Shown: positions 1 through 7,666 of the stretch, one piece after another
How positions within the stretch are numbered: the first letter of the stretch is position 1
Layout: each line of letters starts with the position of its first letter
DNA from: Muribaculaceae bacterium
GTDB taxonomy: Bacteria; Bacteroidota; Bacteroidia; Bacteroidales; Muribaculaceae
NCBI GenBank assembly: GCA_016290325.1
Contig: JAEETL010000032.1
Coordinates: forward strand, 1 to 32,930
DNA length: 32,930 bases
Reading direction: 5' to 3'
Made by a program: the position numbers and the translations under genes
The notes under the pieces: generated by a model
The model's input: the letters and a program-made list of their open reading frames with translations, nothing else
Told to the model about the DNA's origin: nothing
Databases searched by the model: none

Positions 1-518
1 ATCCCGTGCTGTTTATCGCCGCGATGGCGATTGGCAGCATAGCGGGTGTCGCGCTAGACATTGACGGTCGCTTTCACCGCCTTGTGGACCGGAAAAGCAA
101 AGGCAACAACGGCCCGCATCTTGCCGATGGCTTGGCCACAGCAACGCTAGTGTATTGCATTGGCCCGTTGTCGATGCTTGGCCCCGTCATCAGCGCTTTA
201 CAGGGCGACCACACGTTCTTGTTCACCAACGCCACGCTAGACTTGGTAACAGCGACCATCTTTGGCTCAACCTACGGCATCGGTATGCTGCTGGCGGCAC
301 CCGTATTGTTCTTGTGGCAAGGCCTGTTCTATGGCGTGGCGATGATATCGAGTACCGCGGTGAGCGATGCGCTCATGGCCGAGTTACTCATCGTGGGAGG
401 CCTGATGATTACCGGCTCCGGACTATCGCTCTTGCGCATCAAGGACTGCCACGTGCTCAACATGCTGCCTGCCTTGCTGGTTCCGCCGCTCTGGTTTCTG
501 ATTATGTCTTTTTTCTGA
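1..518 (+). CDS. DUF554 family integral membrane protein, 5' end cut by window edge
   Basis: The frame is open to the left edge, so the N-terminus is missing. The first in-window GTG (position 6) is internal. The visible ~170 residues match the C-terminal three quarters of the DUF554 (YdfK/YqgA-like) family, usually about 230 residues. They include a conserved stretch around LVYCIGPLSMLGPV followed by a TSTYGIG-like segment (FGSTYGIGMLLAA). Four or more hydrophobic segments indicate an inner-membrane protein. The family's function is not established; a transporter role is often assumed. The stop is at 516-518, and a new promoter lies about 40 bp downstream, so it is probably not co-transcribed with the phospholipase gene. 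Confidence 0.85.
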   Translation, partial: PVLFIAAMAIGSIAGVALDIDGRFHRLVDRKSKGNNGPHLADGLATATLVYCIGPLSMLGPVISALQGDHTFLFTNATLDLVTATIFGSTYGIGMLLAAPVLFLWQGLFYGVAMISSTAVSDALMAELLIVGGLMITGSGLSLLRIKDCHVLNMLPALLVPPLWFLIMSFF

Positions 519-559
519 TAAAACGGGAGCACAACGGTTCATGTCTTAAACTATTTATG

Positions 560-567
560 TACCTTTG
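560..567 (+). promoter_or_regulatory. Bacteroidetes-type -7 box for the phospholipase gene
   Basis: TACCTTTG lies 20 bp upstream of the ATG at 588. The -33 position holds only a degenerate GGTTC (536-540). Transcription would start near 574, giving a very short leader. Confidence 0.55.
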
Positions 568-587
568 CCAAAACAAATCATACATCT

Positions 588-1436
588 ATGAGCATTAGAC
601 GCACAATTTTGATACTAGTCACCCTAGTTGCGGGGGTATCTATACCCATGTTCGGGCAGATTGTCACTATAGAGAAATCAAATAAACAGATTGCAGACAG
701 CATCCGCGCCGAATTGGATAGGCGGCCCTATTTCAGCCTGTATAAAGACACCTATTTTGTGGGAGGCACTGTGTTGGGTGGTGAGCCAACTATCCACAAC
801 AGTGATGTGAAGTTCCAAATCAGTTTCCAACAACGTCTCACCAAGAGTAACTTGCCCTGGAACACCTATCTGTATCTGTTTTATACCCAAAAGGCGATTT
901 GGAACGTCCTTGAACGTTCCTTGCCGTTCCATGATTTGAATTTCAATCCAGGTATCGGCCTCTCGCGTTATATCATTATGAAAAACCGCCTTGTCGGCAA
1001 GGCCACCGTCATGCTGGAGCATGAGTCCAATGGCCGTGACGGCACTGCATCGCGCAGTTGGAACAAGGTGTCAATCGCTGCCGAAGGGTATATTTCCCCA
1101 AATCTCATGGCTCATGCCAAGTATTGGATTCCCATTATTGATGGCAAGTACAATCGCGACATCCTGCGTTACAGCGGCCTGTATCAGGCTGGTTTTCAAG
1201 CCATCAGTAATGACGACAAGTGGGTACTGGACATGACACTGGTCAAGCGCAAGGGATGGAACCTCAATTTCAACACCATCGTGCAACTGGGCTACCGCAT
1301 TAATCACAACTCCAACCAGTTTATCATGCTGCAATACTACAACGGCTATGGCGAGACCATGCTGGATTACAACCAGTATCATTCCCGCCTGCGCATCGGC
1401 CTGCTTATCCGCCCCAAATTCTTCAGCGATTTCTAA
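588..1436 (+). CDS. pldA: Outer membrane phospholipase A (OMPLA)
   Basis: 282 residues with a signal peptide (about 1-23, ending FGQ). The catalytic signature HESNG is at residues 145-149: His145 and Ser147, with Asn159 in SRSWNK. The H-x-S and His-to-Asn spacing is the same as in E. coli OMPLA (His142, Ser144, Asn156 of the mature enzyme). A YYNGYGETMLDYN segment near the C-terminus is another family signature, and the protein ends in an aromatic residue (Phe), as outer-membrane barrels do. The family is a 12-stranded calcium-dependent barrel that hydrolyses phospholipids in the outer leaflet, helping keep membrane asymmetry. It has its own promoter and appears to be a single-gene transcript. 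Confidence 0.9.
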   Translation: MSIRRTILILVTLVAGVSIPMFGQIVTIEKSNKQIADSIRAELDRRPYFSLYKDTYFVGGTVLGGEPTIHNSDVKFQISFQQRLTKSNLPWNTYLYLFYTQKAIWNVLERSLPFHDLNFNPGIGLSRYIIMKNRLVGKATVMLEHESNGRDGTASRSWNKVSIAAEGYISPNLMAHAKYWIPIIDGKYNRDILRYSGLYQAGFQAISNDDKWVLDMTLVKRKGWNLNFNTIVQLGYRINHNSNQFIMLQYYNGYGETMLDYNQYHSRLRIGLLIRPKFFSDF

Positions 1437-1453
1437 TATAGTCAGGCAATTAA

Positions 1454-1483
1454 TTGCCGTTTGATAAAAATATTGTATCTTTG
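1454..1483 (+). promoter_or_regulatory. Promoter of the GYF_2-CD225 / DUF2752 pair
   Basis: TTG at 1454-1456, a 19 bp spacer, then TATCTTTG at 1476-1483, matching the Bacteroidetes housekeeping consensus. The ATG at 1516 follows 32 bp later. Confidence 0.65.
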
Positions 1484-1515
1484 CCCAAATCAGAACAAAA
1501 TAAAAATCAGAATTT

Positions 1516-2040
1516 ATGCAGTATTGGATTAATCATAACGGCGTTCAGTCGGGTCCCGTTGATGCTGAAGGCATCAAAGAGCTGGGGCTCACATCGCGAG
1601 CCTATGTGTGGTCTCAGGGTATGAGCGACTGGGTGAGAATTACCCAAGTCCCCGAGTTGGAAGGTTTGTACGAGGTCGTTGACGAGCCTGTCACTACAGG
1701 ACAACCCCTTCAACCTCAGAATATCACCCAAGTTCAGCAACCCACCAGCACTCAGCCCGTAAACGCCCAGCCGCTTAACGAGCAACCCAATGAGGCACCC
1801 GAGCCCTGCCCGCCCACCAATCTTGTTTGGGCCATTATCTCTACACTATTGTGTTGCCTGCCCACCGGTATCGTTGCCATCATTTATTCGCTCAAGGTGA
1901 CCAATAAGTACCGCGAGGGTGACATTGAGGGCGCCAAGCGTGCCAGCGAAATTGGCGCATGGTGGTGCATCATCACGATTATCCTGGGAATCCTCAGCAT
2001 GCCGTTGATTTCCTTGATGCAACTGTCAGTGATGCCTTAA
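1516..2040 (+). CDS. GYF_2 (DUF4339) - CD225/dispanin-like membrane protein
   Basis: 174 residues. Residues 2-50 form a GYF_2 domain: the WINHNGVQSGP start, then VWSQGMSDWVRI, with the paired tryptophans of the fold. A Pro/Gln-rich linker covers about 55-98. Residues 100-172 are a CD225-like region with two membrane segments; CCLPTGIVAIIYSLKV matches the CD225 intramembrane motif. GYF_2 domains are assumed to bind proline-rich or membrane-associated partners; no function is established for bacterial GYF_2-CD225 proteins. The next gene starts within 16 bp of the stop, so the two are probably co-expressed. A second GYF_2 protein is encoded at 4147-5091 on the other strand. Confidence 0.85.
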   Translation: MQYWINHNGVQSGPVDAEGIKELGLTSRAYVWSQGMSDWVRITQVPELEGLYEVVDEPVTTGQPLQPQNITQVQQPTSTQPVNAQPLNEQPNEAPEPCPPTNLVWAIISTLLCCLPTGIVAIIYSLKVTNKYREGDIEGAKRASEIGAWWCIITIILGILSMPLISLMQLSVMP

Positions 2041-2055
2041 TTGCCAAGCGTCATC

Positions 2056-2430
2056 ATGCGACGTTCCTTAGTCATCACAGTGGTCATTGTTCTGCTGCTG
2101 GTGTTTGGCTTCATTTATTATGCGATCGACCCGGCAACGTCCACGGTATTTCCGCGTTGCACTTTCTTGACACTTACAGGCTACAAGTGCCCTGGCTGTG
2201 GCAGCCAGCGGGCCATTCATGCCCTGCTCAACGGCGACATCAAGGGGGCTCTAGGCTACAACGCTATGCTTATTGTCGCTATCCCCTGGATTGCCCTGTG
2301 TCTGTTTGCCGAGGGGCAACGCACACGTCGCCCGCGCCTGTATGAGCGATTAAACGCTCCACTGCTCATCTGGCTGTTTCTCGTGGCGGTGCTGGCATGG
2401 TGGGTGTTACGCAACATCTTCAATTGGTAA
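2056..2430 (+). CDS. DUF2752 family membrane protein
   Basis: The ATG at 2056 is preferred over an in-frame TTG at 2041 that directly abuts the upstream stop. The 124-residue product has an N-terminal membrane segment (residues 4-23) and then the DUF2752 signature: GYKCPGCGSQRAIHALLNGD with the Cys-x2-Cys pair, followed by a conserved Asn (GYNAML). Two further hydrophobic segments follow. The CPGCG motif suggests metal binding or a redox role, but the family function is unknown. It is probably translated from the same mRNA as the CD225 protein upstream. Confidence 0.85.
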   Translation: MRRSLVITVVIVLLLVFGFIYYAIDPATSTVFPRCTFLTLTGYKCPGCGSQRAIHALLNGDIKGALGYNAMLIVAIPWIALCLFAEGQRTRRPRLYERLNAPLLIWLFLVAVLAWWVLRNIFNW

Positions 2431-2449
2431 GCCCATCACCACAAAACAA

Positions 2450-2480
2450 AAAGGAGAGGACATCTAGTGTTCTCTCCTTT
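2450..2480 (-). terminator. Rho-independent terminator after tRNA-Gln
   Basis: A perfect 9-bp stem (AAAGGAGAG 2450-2458 with CTCTCCTTT 2472-2480). On the minus strand it is followed by CTTTTTGTTTTG. It begins 5 bp past the tRNA CCA end. It may also stop plus-strand transcription from the DUF2752 gene. Confidence 0.7.
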
Positions 2481-2484
2481 ATTG

Positions 2485-2558
2485 TGGTTGCCTTGCCCGG
2501 ACTCGAACCAGGAAATGCGGCACCAAAAACCGTTGTGTTACCATTACACTACAAGGCA
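2485..2558 (-). tRNA. tRNA-Gln (anticodon TTG)
   Basis: The minus strand folds as a cloverleaf. The acceptor arms are TGCCTTG and CAAGGCA, the D stem is GTGT/ACAC with AATGGTA in its loop, and the anticodon loop TTTTGGT places TTG at positions 34-36. The T arm is CCTGG-TTCGAGT-CCGGG. The CCA end is encoded (TGG at 2485-2487 on the plus strand). The anticodon stem has an A-C opposition at its outermost pair. The gene has its own promoter and terminator. Confidence 0.93.
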
Positions 2559-2600
2559 ATCCCTATGTCATCAGGATAGTTGCCTATCCTAAATGCGGTG

Positions 2601-2629
2601 CAAAATTACTGCTTTTTTTTGATTTGCAA
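2601..2629 (-). promoter_or_regulatory. tRNA-Gln promoter
   Basis: On the minus strand, TTG (2627-2629), an 18 bp spacer, then TAATTTTG (2601-2608). It begins about 43 bp upstream of the tRNA 5' end. It separates tRNA-Gln transcription from tyrS. Confidence 0.6.
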
Positions 2630-2666
2630 CCTTTTTAGCGATATTTTTTGCATCAATTGATTGAAA

Positions 2667-3959
2667 TCACTTGACAATGAGCAGGAAGTAGTTCTTCTTA
2701 CCCTTCTGGGCCAGAATGTACTTGTCGTTGAGCAGGAGGTCAGCGCTGGCGGCCATGTTAGGATCAGCCAGTTTCTCCTTGTTGATGCTCACACCACCGC
2801 CCTGGGTCAACTTGCGCATTTCGCCCTTGCTGGGGAAGACGGCAGCCACATCGGTCAACAGCGAGATGAGCGGTGTACCCTCCTCGATAGCGCTGCGGGG
2901 CACCTCAAAGGTAGGCACGCCCTCAAAGACGCTCAACAGGGTTTCCTCGTCAATCTTGTGCAGGATGTCCTTAGCCTTGTTCGAGAACAGGATCTGTGAA
3001 GCCTCGACAGCCATCTCATATTCCTCAGCGCTGTGAACCATAGTGGTGATTTCCTTGGCCAGACGTTTCTGCAAGGGGCGCAGACCGGGATCCTTCTCCT
3101 GCTCAGCAACGAGGCCAGCAATTTCCTCTTGGCTCAGGTCGGTGAAGATCTTGATGTATTTCTCGGCATCGGCATCGCTCACGTTGATCCAGAACTGGTA
3201 GAACTTGTAGGGTGAGGTGCGCTTGGGGTCGAGCCACACGTTGCCGCTCTCGGTCTTACCGAACTTGCCGCCGTCGGCCTTGGTGATGAGGGGGCAGGTA
3301 ATAGCAAAGGCTTCACCGCCGTTCATGCGGCGGATAAGCTCGGTACCCGTGGTTATGTTTCCCCACTGGTCACTACCGCCCATCTGGAGCTTGCAACCCT
3401 CGTTCTCATAGAGGTACAGGAAGTCGTAGCCCTGCAGCAATTGATAGGAGAACTCGGTGAACGACATACCGTGGTCGGCATTGGCGGCCAAGCGTTTCTT
3501 CACGCTATCCTTGGCCATCATGTAGTTCACGGTGATGTGCTTGCCGATGTCGCGGATGAAGCTCAAGAACGAGAAGTTCTTCATCCAGTCATAGTTGTTC
3601 ACCACAATGGCGTGGTTGGGCGCATCGCTGTCAAAATCAAGGAACTTGGCCAGCTGCTGACGGATGCACTCCTGGTTGTGACGCAGGGTTTCCTCGTCGA
3701 TGAGCTTACGCTCCTGTGACTTCATCGAGGGGTCGCCAATCATACCCGTTGCGCCCCCGATGAGGGCGATGGGACGGTGACCCGCACGCTGCAGGTGCTT
3801 AAGCATCATGATGCCCACCAGGTGTCCGATGTGCAGCGAGTCGGCCGTGGGGTCGATACCCACATATCCGCTGGTCATTTCCTTTTTGAGTTGCTCCTCG
3901 GTGCCAGGCATGATGTCATTGATCATCCCGCGCCATTTCAGTTCTTCTACAAAATTCAT
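2667..3959 (-). CDS. tyrS: Tyrosyl-tRNA synthetase
   Basis: 430 residues, the normal length for bacterial class I TyrRS. The HIGH signature is at residues 43-46 (SLHIGHLVG), the tyrosine-site region at 180-200 ([17 protein letters not shown]), and the KMSKS-like loop is KFGKT at 232-236. The C-terminal ~70 residues ([18 protein letters not shown]) form the S4-type tRNA-binding domain. It charges tRNA-Tyr in the cytoplasm. The ATG at 3957-3959 follows a good promoter by about 46 bp and leaves a complete N-terminus. tRNA-Gln downstream on the same strand has separate signals. Confidence 0.97.
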   Translation of the reverse strand: MNFVEELKWRGMINDIMPGTEEQLKKEMTSGYVGIDPTADSLHIGHLVGIMMLKHLQRAGHRPIALIGGATGMIGDPSMKSQERKLIDEETLRHNQECIRQQLAKFLDFDSDAPNHAIVVNNYDWMKNFSFLSFIRDIGKHITVNYMMAKDSVKKRLAANADHGMSFTEFSYQLLQGYDFLYLYENEGCKLQMGGSDQWGNITTGTELIRRMNGGEAFAITCPLITKADGGKFGKTESGNVWLDPKRTSPYKFYQFWINVSDADAEKYIKIFTDLSQEEIAGLVAEQEKDPGLRPLQKRLAKEITTMVHSAEEYEMAVEASQILFSNKAKDILHKIDEETLLSVFEGVPTFEVPRSAIEEGTPLISLLTDVAAVFPSKGEMRKLTQGGGVSINKEKLADPNMAASADLLLNDKYILAQKGKKNYFLLIVK

Positions 3960-4005
3960 CGTTGTTTTTTATCGTTATTTAGTTGGTTATTTCTCTATTG
4001 GGGGG

Positions 4006-4037
4006 CAAAGGTACAAAAAATTAAAACATCAGCACAA
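4006..4037 (-). promoter_or_regulatory. tyrS promoter
   Basis: On the minus strand, TTG (4035-4037), a 21 bp spacer, then TACCTTTG (4006-4013). Confidence 0.65.
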
Positions 4038-4082
4038 TTTTCTGCCTGATTTCCTCAGTCGGGCAATTTGATGAACAAGCAC

Positions 4083-4120
4083 AAAAATAAGCCGGACAGC
4101 CGCGCGATTGCTGCTGTCCG
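4083..4120 (-). terminator. Terminator downstream of the GYF_2-DUF4359 gene
   Basis: A perfect 8-bp stem (CGGACAGC 4093-4100 with GCTGTCCG 4113-4120). On the minus strand it is followed by a T-rich tail including TTATTTTTG. It lies 26 bp past the stop of the gene ending at 4147. Confidence 0.65.
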
Positions 4121-4146
4121 ACCTGTTCAGTGCTGGGCACCGTGAT

Positions 4147-5091
4147 TTATTTGCCCAGTTTGTCGATTTGTTGCTTGGCCCATTCCTTGGCCATGCGGAT
4201 GGCTTCGTTGGCCATCTGGTTAACCATGCTGTCCATGCCTTCAGGAACCTCAATGCCCATGATGCTGTCGGGCAGCGCCATCGGATCATTGGCGGTGACA
4301 TCCTCCTCATTGGGATAGGCCTCGCTTTCCTCATCCTGCTGGGGCTGAGGCGTGGGCGGCGGTGTCACGCGGTTACGCGACTCATAGTCGTCCATCGCGC
4401 GGGTCCAGGCTTTCTCAATGTCCTCCTTGCCAAAGGTGAACACGTGGCCAAACACGCCCAGTGAGACCATCTTTTCCTCGTTATCGCCAATGCTCATGCG
4501 GCCCACCGAGCAAACGACATAGTTCTTCACATCAAGATATTTTGAAATGACCTTGTCGGTACCAATACCTGTCAACTCCTTGAGGGCCTTGTTGATGAGG
4601 TCGCCAAACACGCCTCCAACACCGGTGATAGAGCCCAGGTTCTCGTCAACCTTATCGCCCACCCATGCCTTGGTCACCTCCTGGATGGCCTGCTCATGAG
4701 CCGGACGTTGAGGACATGTAAAGACCATAGTTCCGAACAGGATGGCCAGAATCAAGGCAGCGATCAGCCACGGCGTACAGCCGCTTTTCTTCTTGGGCTC
4801 CTCAATGGGACCACGCGGCGGGGTCTGGGGAGGGAAATAGCTCGGAGGGGTCGAGGGCTCATAAGGCTGTCCCATGGTCGGCTGGTTCTCGGCGGCTCGG
4901 GCAGCCTGCTGTGAAGCCTCAAACTCGGCCCGCTGCAGCACGGCGGTCAGCTCGGGCACATCGCCAGCCTGCATCCAGTCGGCCATGCCCGGTGCCCACA
5001 CTTCGCTCTCGGGAGTGATTCCCTGCTGCGACAACTCTTCGACAGTAAACGGGCCTTCCTGTTTCCCGTTCCTAATCATGTGAAATTCCAT
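4147..5091 (-). CDS. GYF_2 (DUF4339) membrane protein with C-terminal DUF4359-like domain
   Basis: 314 residues. The GYF_2 domain is at 1-50 (EFHMIRNGKQEGPF, then VWAPGMADWMQAGDVPEL). A Pro-rich linker covers about 70-98, a membrane helix lies near 107-125 (CTPWLIAALILAILFGTMVF), and an extracytoplasmic domain follows. Within that domain, YVVCSVGRMSIGDN to VSLGVFGHVFTF matches the DUF4359 pattern and the neighbouring small protein at 5139-5495. The C-terminal tail is acidic and proline-rich, ending in an amphipathic Lys/Met/Ala helix. No function is established. GYF_2 would face the cytoplasm and DUF4359 the periplasm. It is probably co-transcribed with the upstream gene (47 bp gap). Confidence 0.8.
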   Translation of the reverse strand: MEFHMIRNGKQEGPFTVEELSQQGITPESEVWAPGMADWMQAGDVPELTAVLQRAEFEASQQAARAAENQPTMGQPYEPSTPPSYFPPQTPPRGPIEEPKKKSGCTPWLIAALILAILFGTMVFTCPQRPAHEQAIQEVTKAWVGDKVDENLGSITGVGGVFGDLINKALKELTGIGTDKVISKYLDVKNYVVCSVGRMSIGDNEEKMVSLGVFGHVFTFGKEDIEKAWTRAMDDYESRNRVTPPPTPQPQQDEESEAYPNEEDVTANDPMALPDSIMGIEVPEGMDSMVNQMANEAIRMAKEWAKQQIDKLGK

Positions 5092-5138
5092 AATCTAATC
5101 TTTATAAAATGTCAATTTTCAAAACCTTTTTAAATACT

Positions 5139-5495
5139 TCATTTCACCCCAGTGCAAAAAACGTGCCCAAACATGCCAAGGGTCACATTCTGCTCCTTAC
5201 CGTTATAAGTAACGGTGCCCACATTGCACAGGTAGAAGTCTTTTATCTTAAGGGTTTTCCCGACTTCCTCGGCCACCCTCTTGCGGGCCTCCTCGGGATT
5301 CTCTTTGGCTAATTTGAGCAGTTCATCGTTCTTTCCCTCAAAATCCCAGCACACAATAGCCTTGCTATCCAGTCCGCCCTGGGCCGAGGCCTTGACAATA
5401 TCGTCGGCGATGGCTAACTTGTGCTTCTCGCTAGACGGACGCGTGAAATACATGATCGCAGCCAAAACAATCAAGAAAATGAGCAATTTTTTCAT
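5139..5495 (-). CDS. Small DUF4359-like exported or membrane-anchored protein
   Basis: The ATG at 5493-5495 (MKKLLIFLIVLAAIMYF) is chosen over an upstream ATG that would put 11 polar residues before the hydrophobic leader. The 118-residue product has one N-terminal membrane or signal segment (3-17). The domain ends in DFYLCNVGTVTYNGKEQ and VTLGMFGHVFC, clearly homologous to the C-terminal domain of the next gene (YVVCSVGRMSIGDNEEK, VSLGVFGHVFTF). The two genes look like a duplication in which the downstream copy also carries GYF_2 and a proline linker. The function is unknown. Confidence 0.8.
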   Translation of the reverse strand: MKKLLIFLIVLAAIMYFTRPSSEKHKLAIADDIVKASAQGGLDSKAIVCWDFEGKNDELLKLAKENPEEARKRVAEEVGKTLKIKDFYLCNVGTVTYNGKEQNVTLGMFGHVFCTGVK

Positions 5496-5592
5496 AACTA
5501 TAAGAGGTATTGCGTCCACAGGGGACAATTAATTATCACAAAAATAGTGTTTTTGCCACAATTTCACCACGTTAAGAATAAAATTTGCATAT

Positions 5593-5621
5593 TTTAACTA
5601 AATACAACTAGTTTAGTTAAA
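5593..5621. repeat. Inverted repeat in the divergent intergenic region
   Basis: Arms TTTAACTAAA (5593-5602) and TTTAGTTAAA (5612-5621), 10 bp perfect, 9 bp loop. It lies between the minus-strand DUF4359 gene (start 5495) and the SPFH promoter (from 5647). It could be an operator for either direction. It is not T-tailed like a terminator. Confidence 0.5.
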
Positions 5622-5646
5622 TTAGTGTTAAATTCACATAAAACAC

Positions 5647-5678
5647 TTGACATGGAATTATTTTTGTACATATCTTTG
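5647..5678 (+). promoter_or_regulatory. Promoter of the SPFH / Arc-like operon
   Basis: TTG at 5647-5649 (within TTGACA), a 21 bp spacer, then TATCTTTG at 5671-5678. Transcription should start near 5685, inside the operator at 5680-5696. Confidence 0.7.
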
Positions 5679-5679
5679 C

Positions 5680-5696
5680 GATATCAAAATGATATC
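5680..5696. promoter_or_regulatory. Symmetrical operator at the SPFH operon start site
   Basis: GATATCA-AAA-TGATATC: two perfect 7-bp arms with a 3-bp centre, starting 2 bp past the -7 box. The two TATCA half sites are one helical turn apart. The position favours repression. The Arc-like ribbon-helix-helix protein encoded in the same operon is an obvious candidate ligand (inference). Confidence 0.55.
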
Positions 5697-5728
5697 ACTT
5701 TAATAACCAACTTTAAAATCATTATATT

Positions 5729-6697
5729 ATGGAAACGAAGGAATTTAATTTCAAAGGCGTGACAGTAAACGGTTTCTTAATGCTGTTTGTTGCTATCTTA
5801 ATACCGGTTCTCGGTGTATGGGGCATTTACAGGTCCATTGTCATGTATGACCTTCCAGGACACGGCATTCTCCCAACCATCCTGCTCATCATTAGCGTAC
5901 TGTTATTGATTGGTGAATTGTTTATCCTGAACGGATTCATGATGCTCGAGCCCAACACGGCCCGTGTGACCACCTGGTTCGGCAAGTATAGCGGCACATT
6001 CACCCGCACGGGTTTCTACTGGATTAACCCATTCTATGGCACCAAGAAAGTCTCGCTGCGCGCCCGCAACCTGGACGCTGAGCCCATCAAGGTCAACGAC
6101 AAGGTGGGTAACCCTGTGATGATTGGACTTGTACTGGTATGGAGATTGAAGGACACCTACAAGGCATTGTTTGAGGTAGACTCACAGACCATGGCTTCAG
6201 CCGACGGCACATTGAGCGGCAATGCCAAGGGGCTGATGCGCGCTCTAGAGGACTTTGTGAGCGTTCAGAGCTATGCTGCCCTGCGACAGGTTGCCGGCCA
6301 ATATGCTTATGACGACAACGACGAGAACACCAAGGAGCTGACCCTGCGCTCGGGTGGCGACGAGATCAACGAGCAACTTGAGGGCAAACTCAACGAGCGC
6401 CTGTCGCTCGCCGGTATCGAGGTAGTCGAGGCCCGCATCAACTATCTGGCTTATGCTCCTGAGATTGCTGCCGTGATGCTGCGCCGCCAGCAGGCCAGCG
6501 CCATCATCACCGCCCGTGAGAAGATTGTCGAGGGCGCCGTGAGTATGGTGAAGATGGCCCTTGACAAACTGTCGGCCGACGACATTGTGGAGCTTGACGA
6601 GGACAAGAAGGCCGCCATGGTGAGCAACCTGCTGGTTGTCCTGTGCGCCGACGAGTCGGCCCAGCCCGTGGTTAACACCGGCACACTTAACCAATAA
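5729..6697 (+). CDS. SPFH / band-7 (stomatin-prohibitin) domain membrane protein
   Basis: 322 residues. There are two N-terminal membrane segments (about 13-34 and 46-70), then an SPFH/band-7 domain (about 72-260) with the typical opening [20 protein letters not shown], a VSLRARNLD strand and a [16 protein letters not shown] helix start. A coiled, Ala/Arg-rich segment ([17 protein letters not shown]) follows. SPFH proteins form oligomeric membrane scaffolds that organise microdomains or proteases; the substrate here is unknown. It leads a plus-strand run with an Arc-like protein and three membrane proteins. The pairing of this SPFH type with an Arc-like protein is, to my knowledge, common in Bacteroidales. 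Confidence 0.9.
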   Translation: METKEFNFKGVTVNGFLMLFVAILIPVLGVWGIYRSIVMYDLPGHGILPTILLIISVLLLIGELFILNGFMMLEPNTARVTTWFGKYSGTFTRTGFYWINPFYGTKKVSLRARNLDAEPIKVNDKVGNPVMIGLVLVWRLKDTYKALFEVDSQTMASADGTLSGNAKGLMRALEDFVSVQSYAALRQVAGQYAYDDNDENTKELTLRSGGDEINEQLEGKLNERLSLAGIEVVEARINYLAYAPEIAAVMLRRQQASAIITAREKIVEGAVSMVKMALDKLSADDIVELDEDKKAAMVSNLLVVLCADESAQPVVNTGTLNQ

Positions 6698-6708
6698 CCC
6701 TGCGGGGC

Positions 6709-6791
6709 TAATGCGAATTTCGCGAATTAAACAGATTTAGCGAAAGATATCACAATTCGTGTAATTAGTTCCATTTGCGAAATTCGCATTA
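6709..6791. repeat. Palindromic element between the SPFH and Arc-like genes
   Basis: Perfect 15-bp arms, TAATGCGAATTTCGC (6709-6723) and GCGAAATTCGCATTA (6777-6791), around a 53-bp centre that contains further AATTCG/CGAATT-type fragments. It fills most of the 120-bp gap between the two genes. It has no coding potential and no U-tract after the stem. It resembles dispersed palindromic elements; in the mRNA it would form an intercistronic stem-loop. Confidence 0.6.
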
Positions 6792-6817
6792 AAATCCGCA
6801 TAAAGAATTAGCAGACT

Positions 6818-7015
6818 ATGGCAAAGAAAGCCACAAAGAGTTTCATCCTGCGTGTCGATAGCGACACAATGGATGCCATTGAAAAGTGGGCAGCCGACGA
6901 GTTCCGTTCCACCAACGGCCAGTTGCAGTGGATCATCACCGAGGCGCTGCGCAAGGCCCGCCGTCTGCCAAAGAAGAAGAAAACCGATCTCGATAATCAG
7001 TCCAACGACCAATAA
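6818..7015 (+). CDS. Arc-like ribbon-helix-helix DNA-binding protein
   Basis: 65 residues. The segment KSFILRVDSDTMDAIEKWAADE has the Arc/MetJ-type beta strand (FILRVD) followed by helix 1, and helix 2 is near STNGQLQWIITEALRKA. A very basic tail (RRLPKKKK) follows. Proteins of this fold bind DNA as dimers through the paired strands, usually at short inverted repeats near their own promoters. The gene lies 120 bp after the SPFH gene and 12 bp before the next ATG. It could repress the operon through the palindrome at 5680-5696 (inference). Confidence 0.85.
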   Translation: MAKKATKSFILRVDSDTMDAIEKWAADEFRSTNGQLQWIITEALRKARRLPKKKKTDLDNQSNDQ

Positions 7016-7027
7016 TAACTGTTGAAA

Positions 7028-7666
7028 ATGAAGCCGATAAAAAGAAAAAATCTCATGGGGATGGTGGGGCTAATCACGTTCCTGCTCGTGGTCATCACTG
7101 CCTTCTTCGCTGTTGATAATAATAAATTGGATCATCAGGCATTCTTTATTCCGGCGACGATAGTGATGGTTATCTCGGCCGTGGTCTTCCTTTTCATCAT
7201 GTTTAAGTGCCCGGCTAATGAGCCTACGGCCCCAAACGGGTTTGATGTCGAGGCGGTGCATGTGGGGCGCTCGCGGGAGGGAACGTTATTTGAGATTGCC
7301 TCAGGACTGTTAGTGATCGTTGCCTGGGTCATTGCTCTGGCCTCTCATCTGTTAATCGGTACAGACGGAAGTGTGAACTACAGCCTGATTTTCACTTGGT
7401 CAATCATTACCTTGATGATTGCGATCCTGCTCATTCAGGTATATAAACCGGGTGCTATAGCTGAAATGGGCCAGTTGACCAACATGAAGCAGGTGAGAAT
7501 TGCCATACGTGCATGCCGCATCTTGGCGTTGGTTCTGGCTTTGGCGCTCGTTGGTTACTGCATTTCAGTGAAATTCTACCTTATCATTGACGGTAGATTA
7601 TCTACATTATTTTTAGTCTACTTTATTGTAGTCAAAATCCTACTTGATAAAGCGAAATCGTCATGA
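7028..7666 (+). CDS. Polytopic membrane protein of unknown function (paralog 1)
   Basis: The ATG at 7028 is preferred over a TTG two codons upstream. The 212-residue product has about six hydrophobic segments (near 10-30, 40-60, 90-112, 122-142, 155-177 and 183-205). It has no motif I recognise. It is clearly related to the next gene: the segments FKCPANE / YRFPADG, WVIALASHLLIGTDGS / WVAAIATRHFIGEDGG and GQLTNMKQVRIA / GKLTNAQQVGIA align in order. Its stop overlaps the next start (ATGA-type overlap), so translation is probably coupled. Confidence 0.8.
   Translation: MKPIKRKNLMGMVGLITFLLVVITAFFAVDNNKLDHQAFFIPATIVMVISAVVFLFIMFKCPANEPTAPNGFDVEAVHVGRSREGTLFEIASGLLVIVAWVIALASHLLIGTDGSVNYSLIFTWSIITLMIAILLIQVYKPGAIAEMGQLTNMKQVRIAIRACRILALVLALALVGYCISVKFYLIIDGRLSTLFLVYFIVVKILLDKAKSS

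Noticed and set aside
155..598. 147-codon plus-strand ORF overlapping the DUF554 gene
   Set aside because: Out-of-frame shadow of the DUF554 protein that runs across its stop and the next promoter, with His/Arg-rich low-quality composition.
2397..2579. 60-codon plus-strand ORF ending in PGLEPGNAAPKTVVLPLHYKAIP
   Set aside because: It is a translation of the antisense strand of tRNA-Gln. The PGLEPG...VLPLHY pattern is the usual spurious product of tRNA complements.
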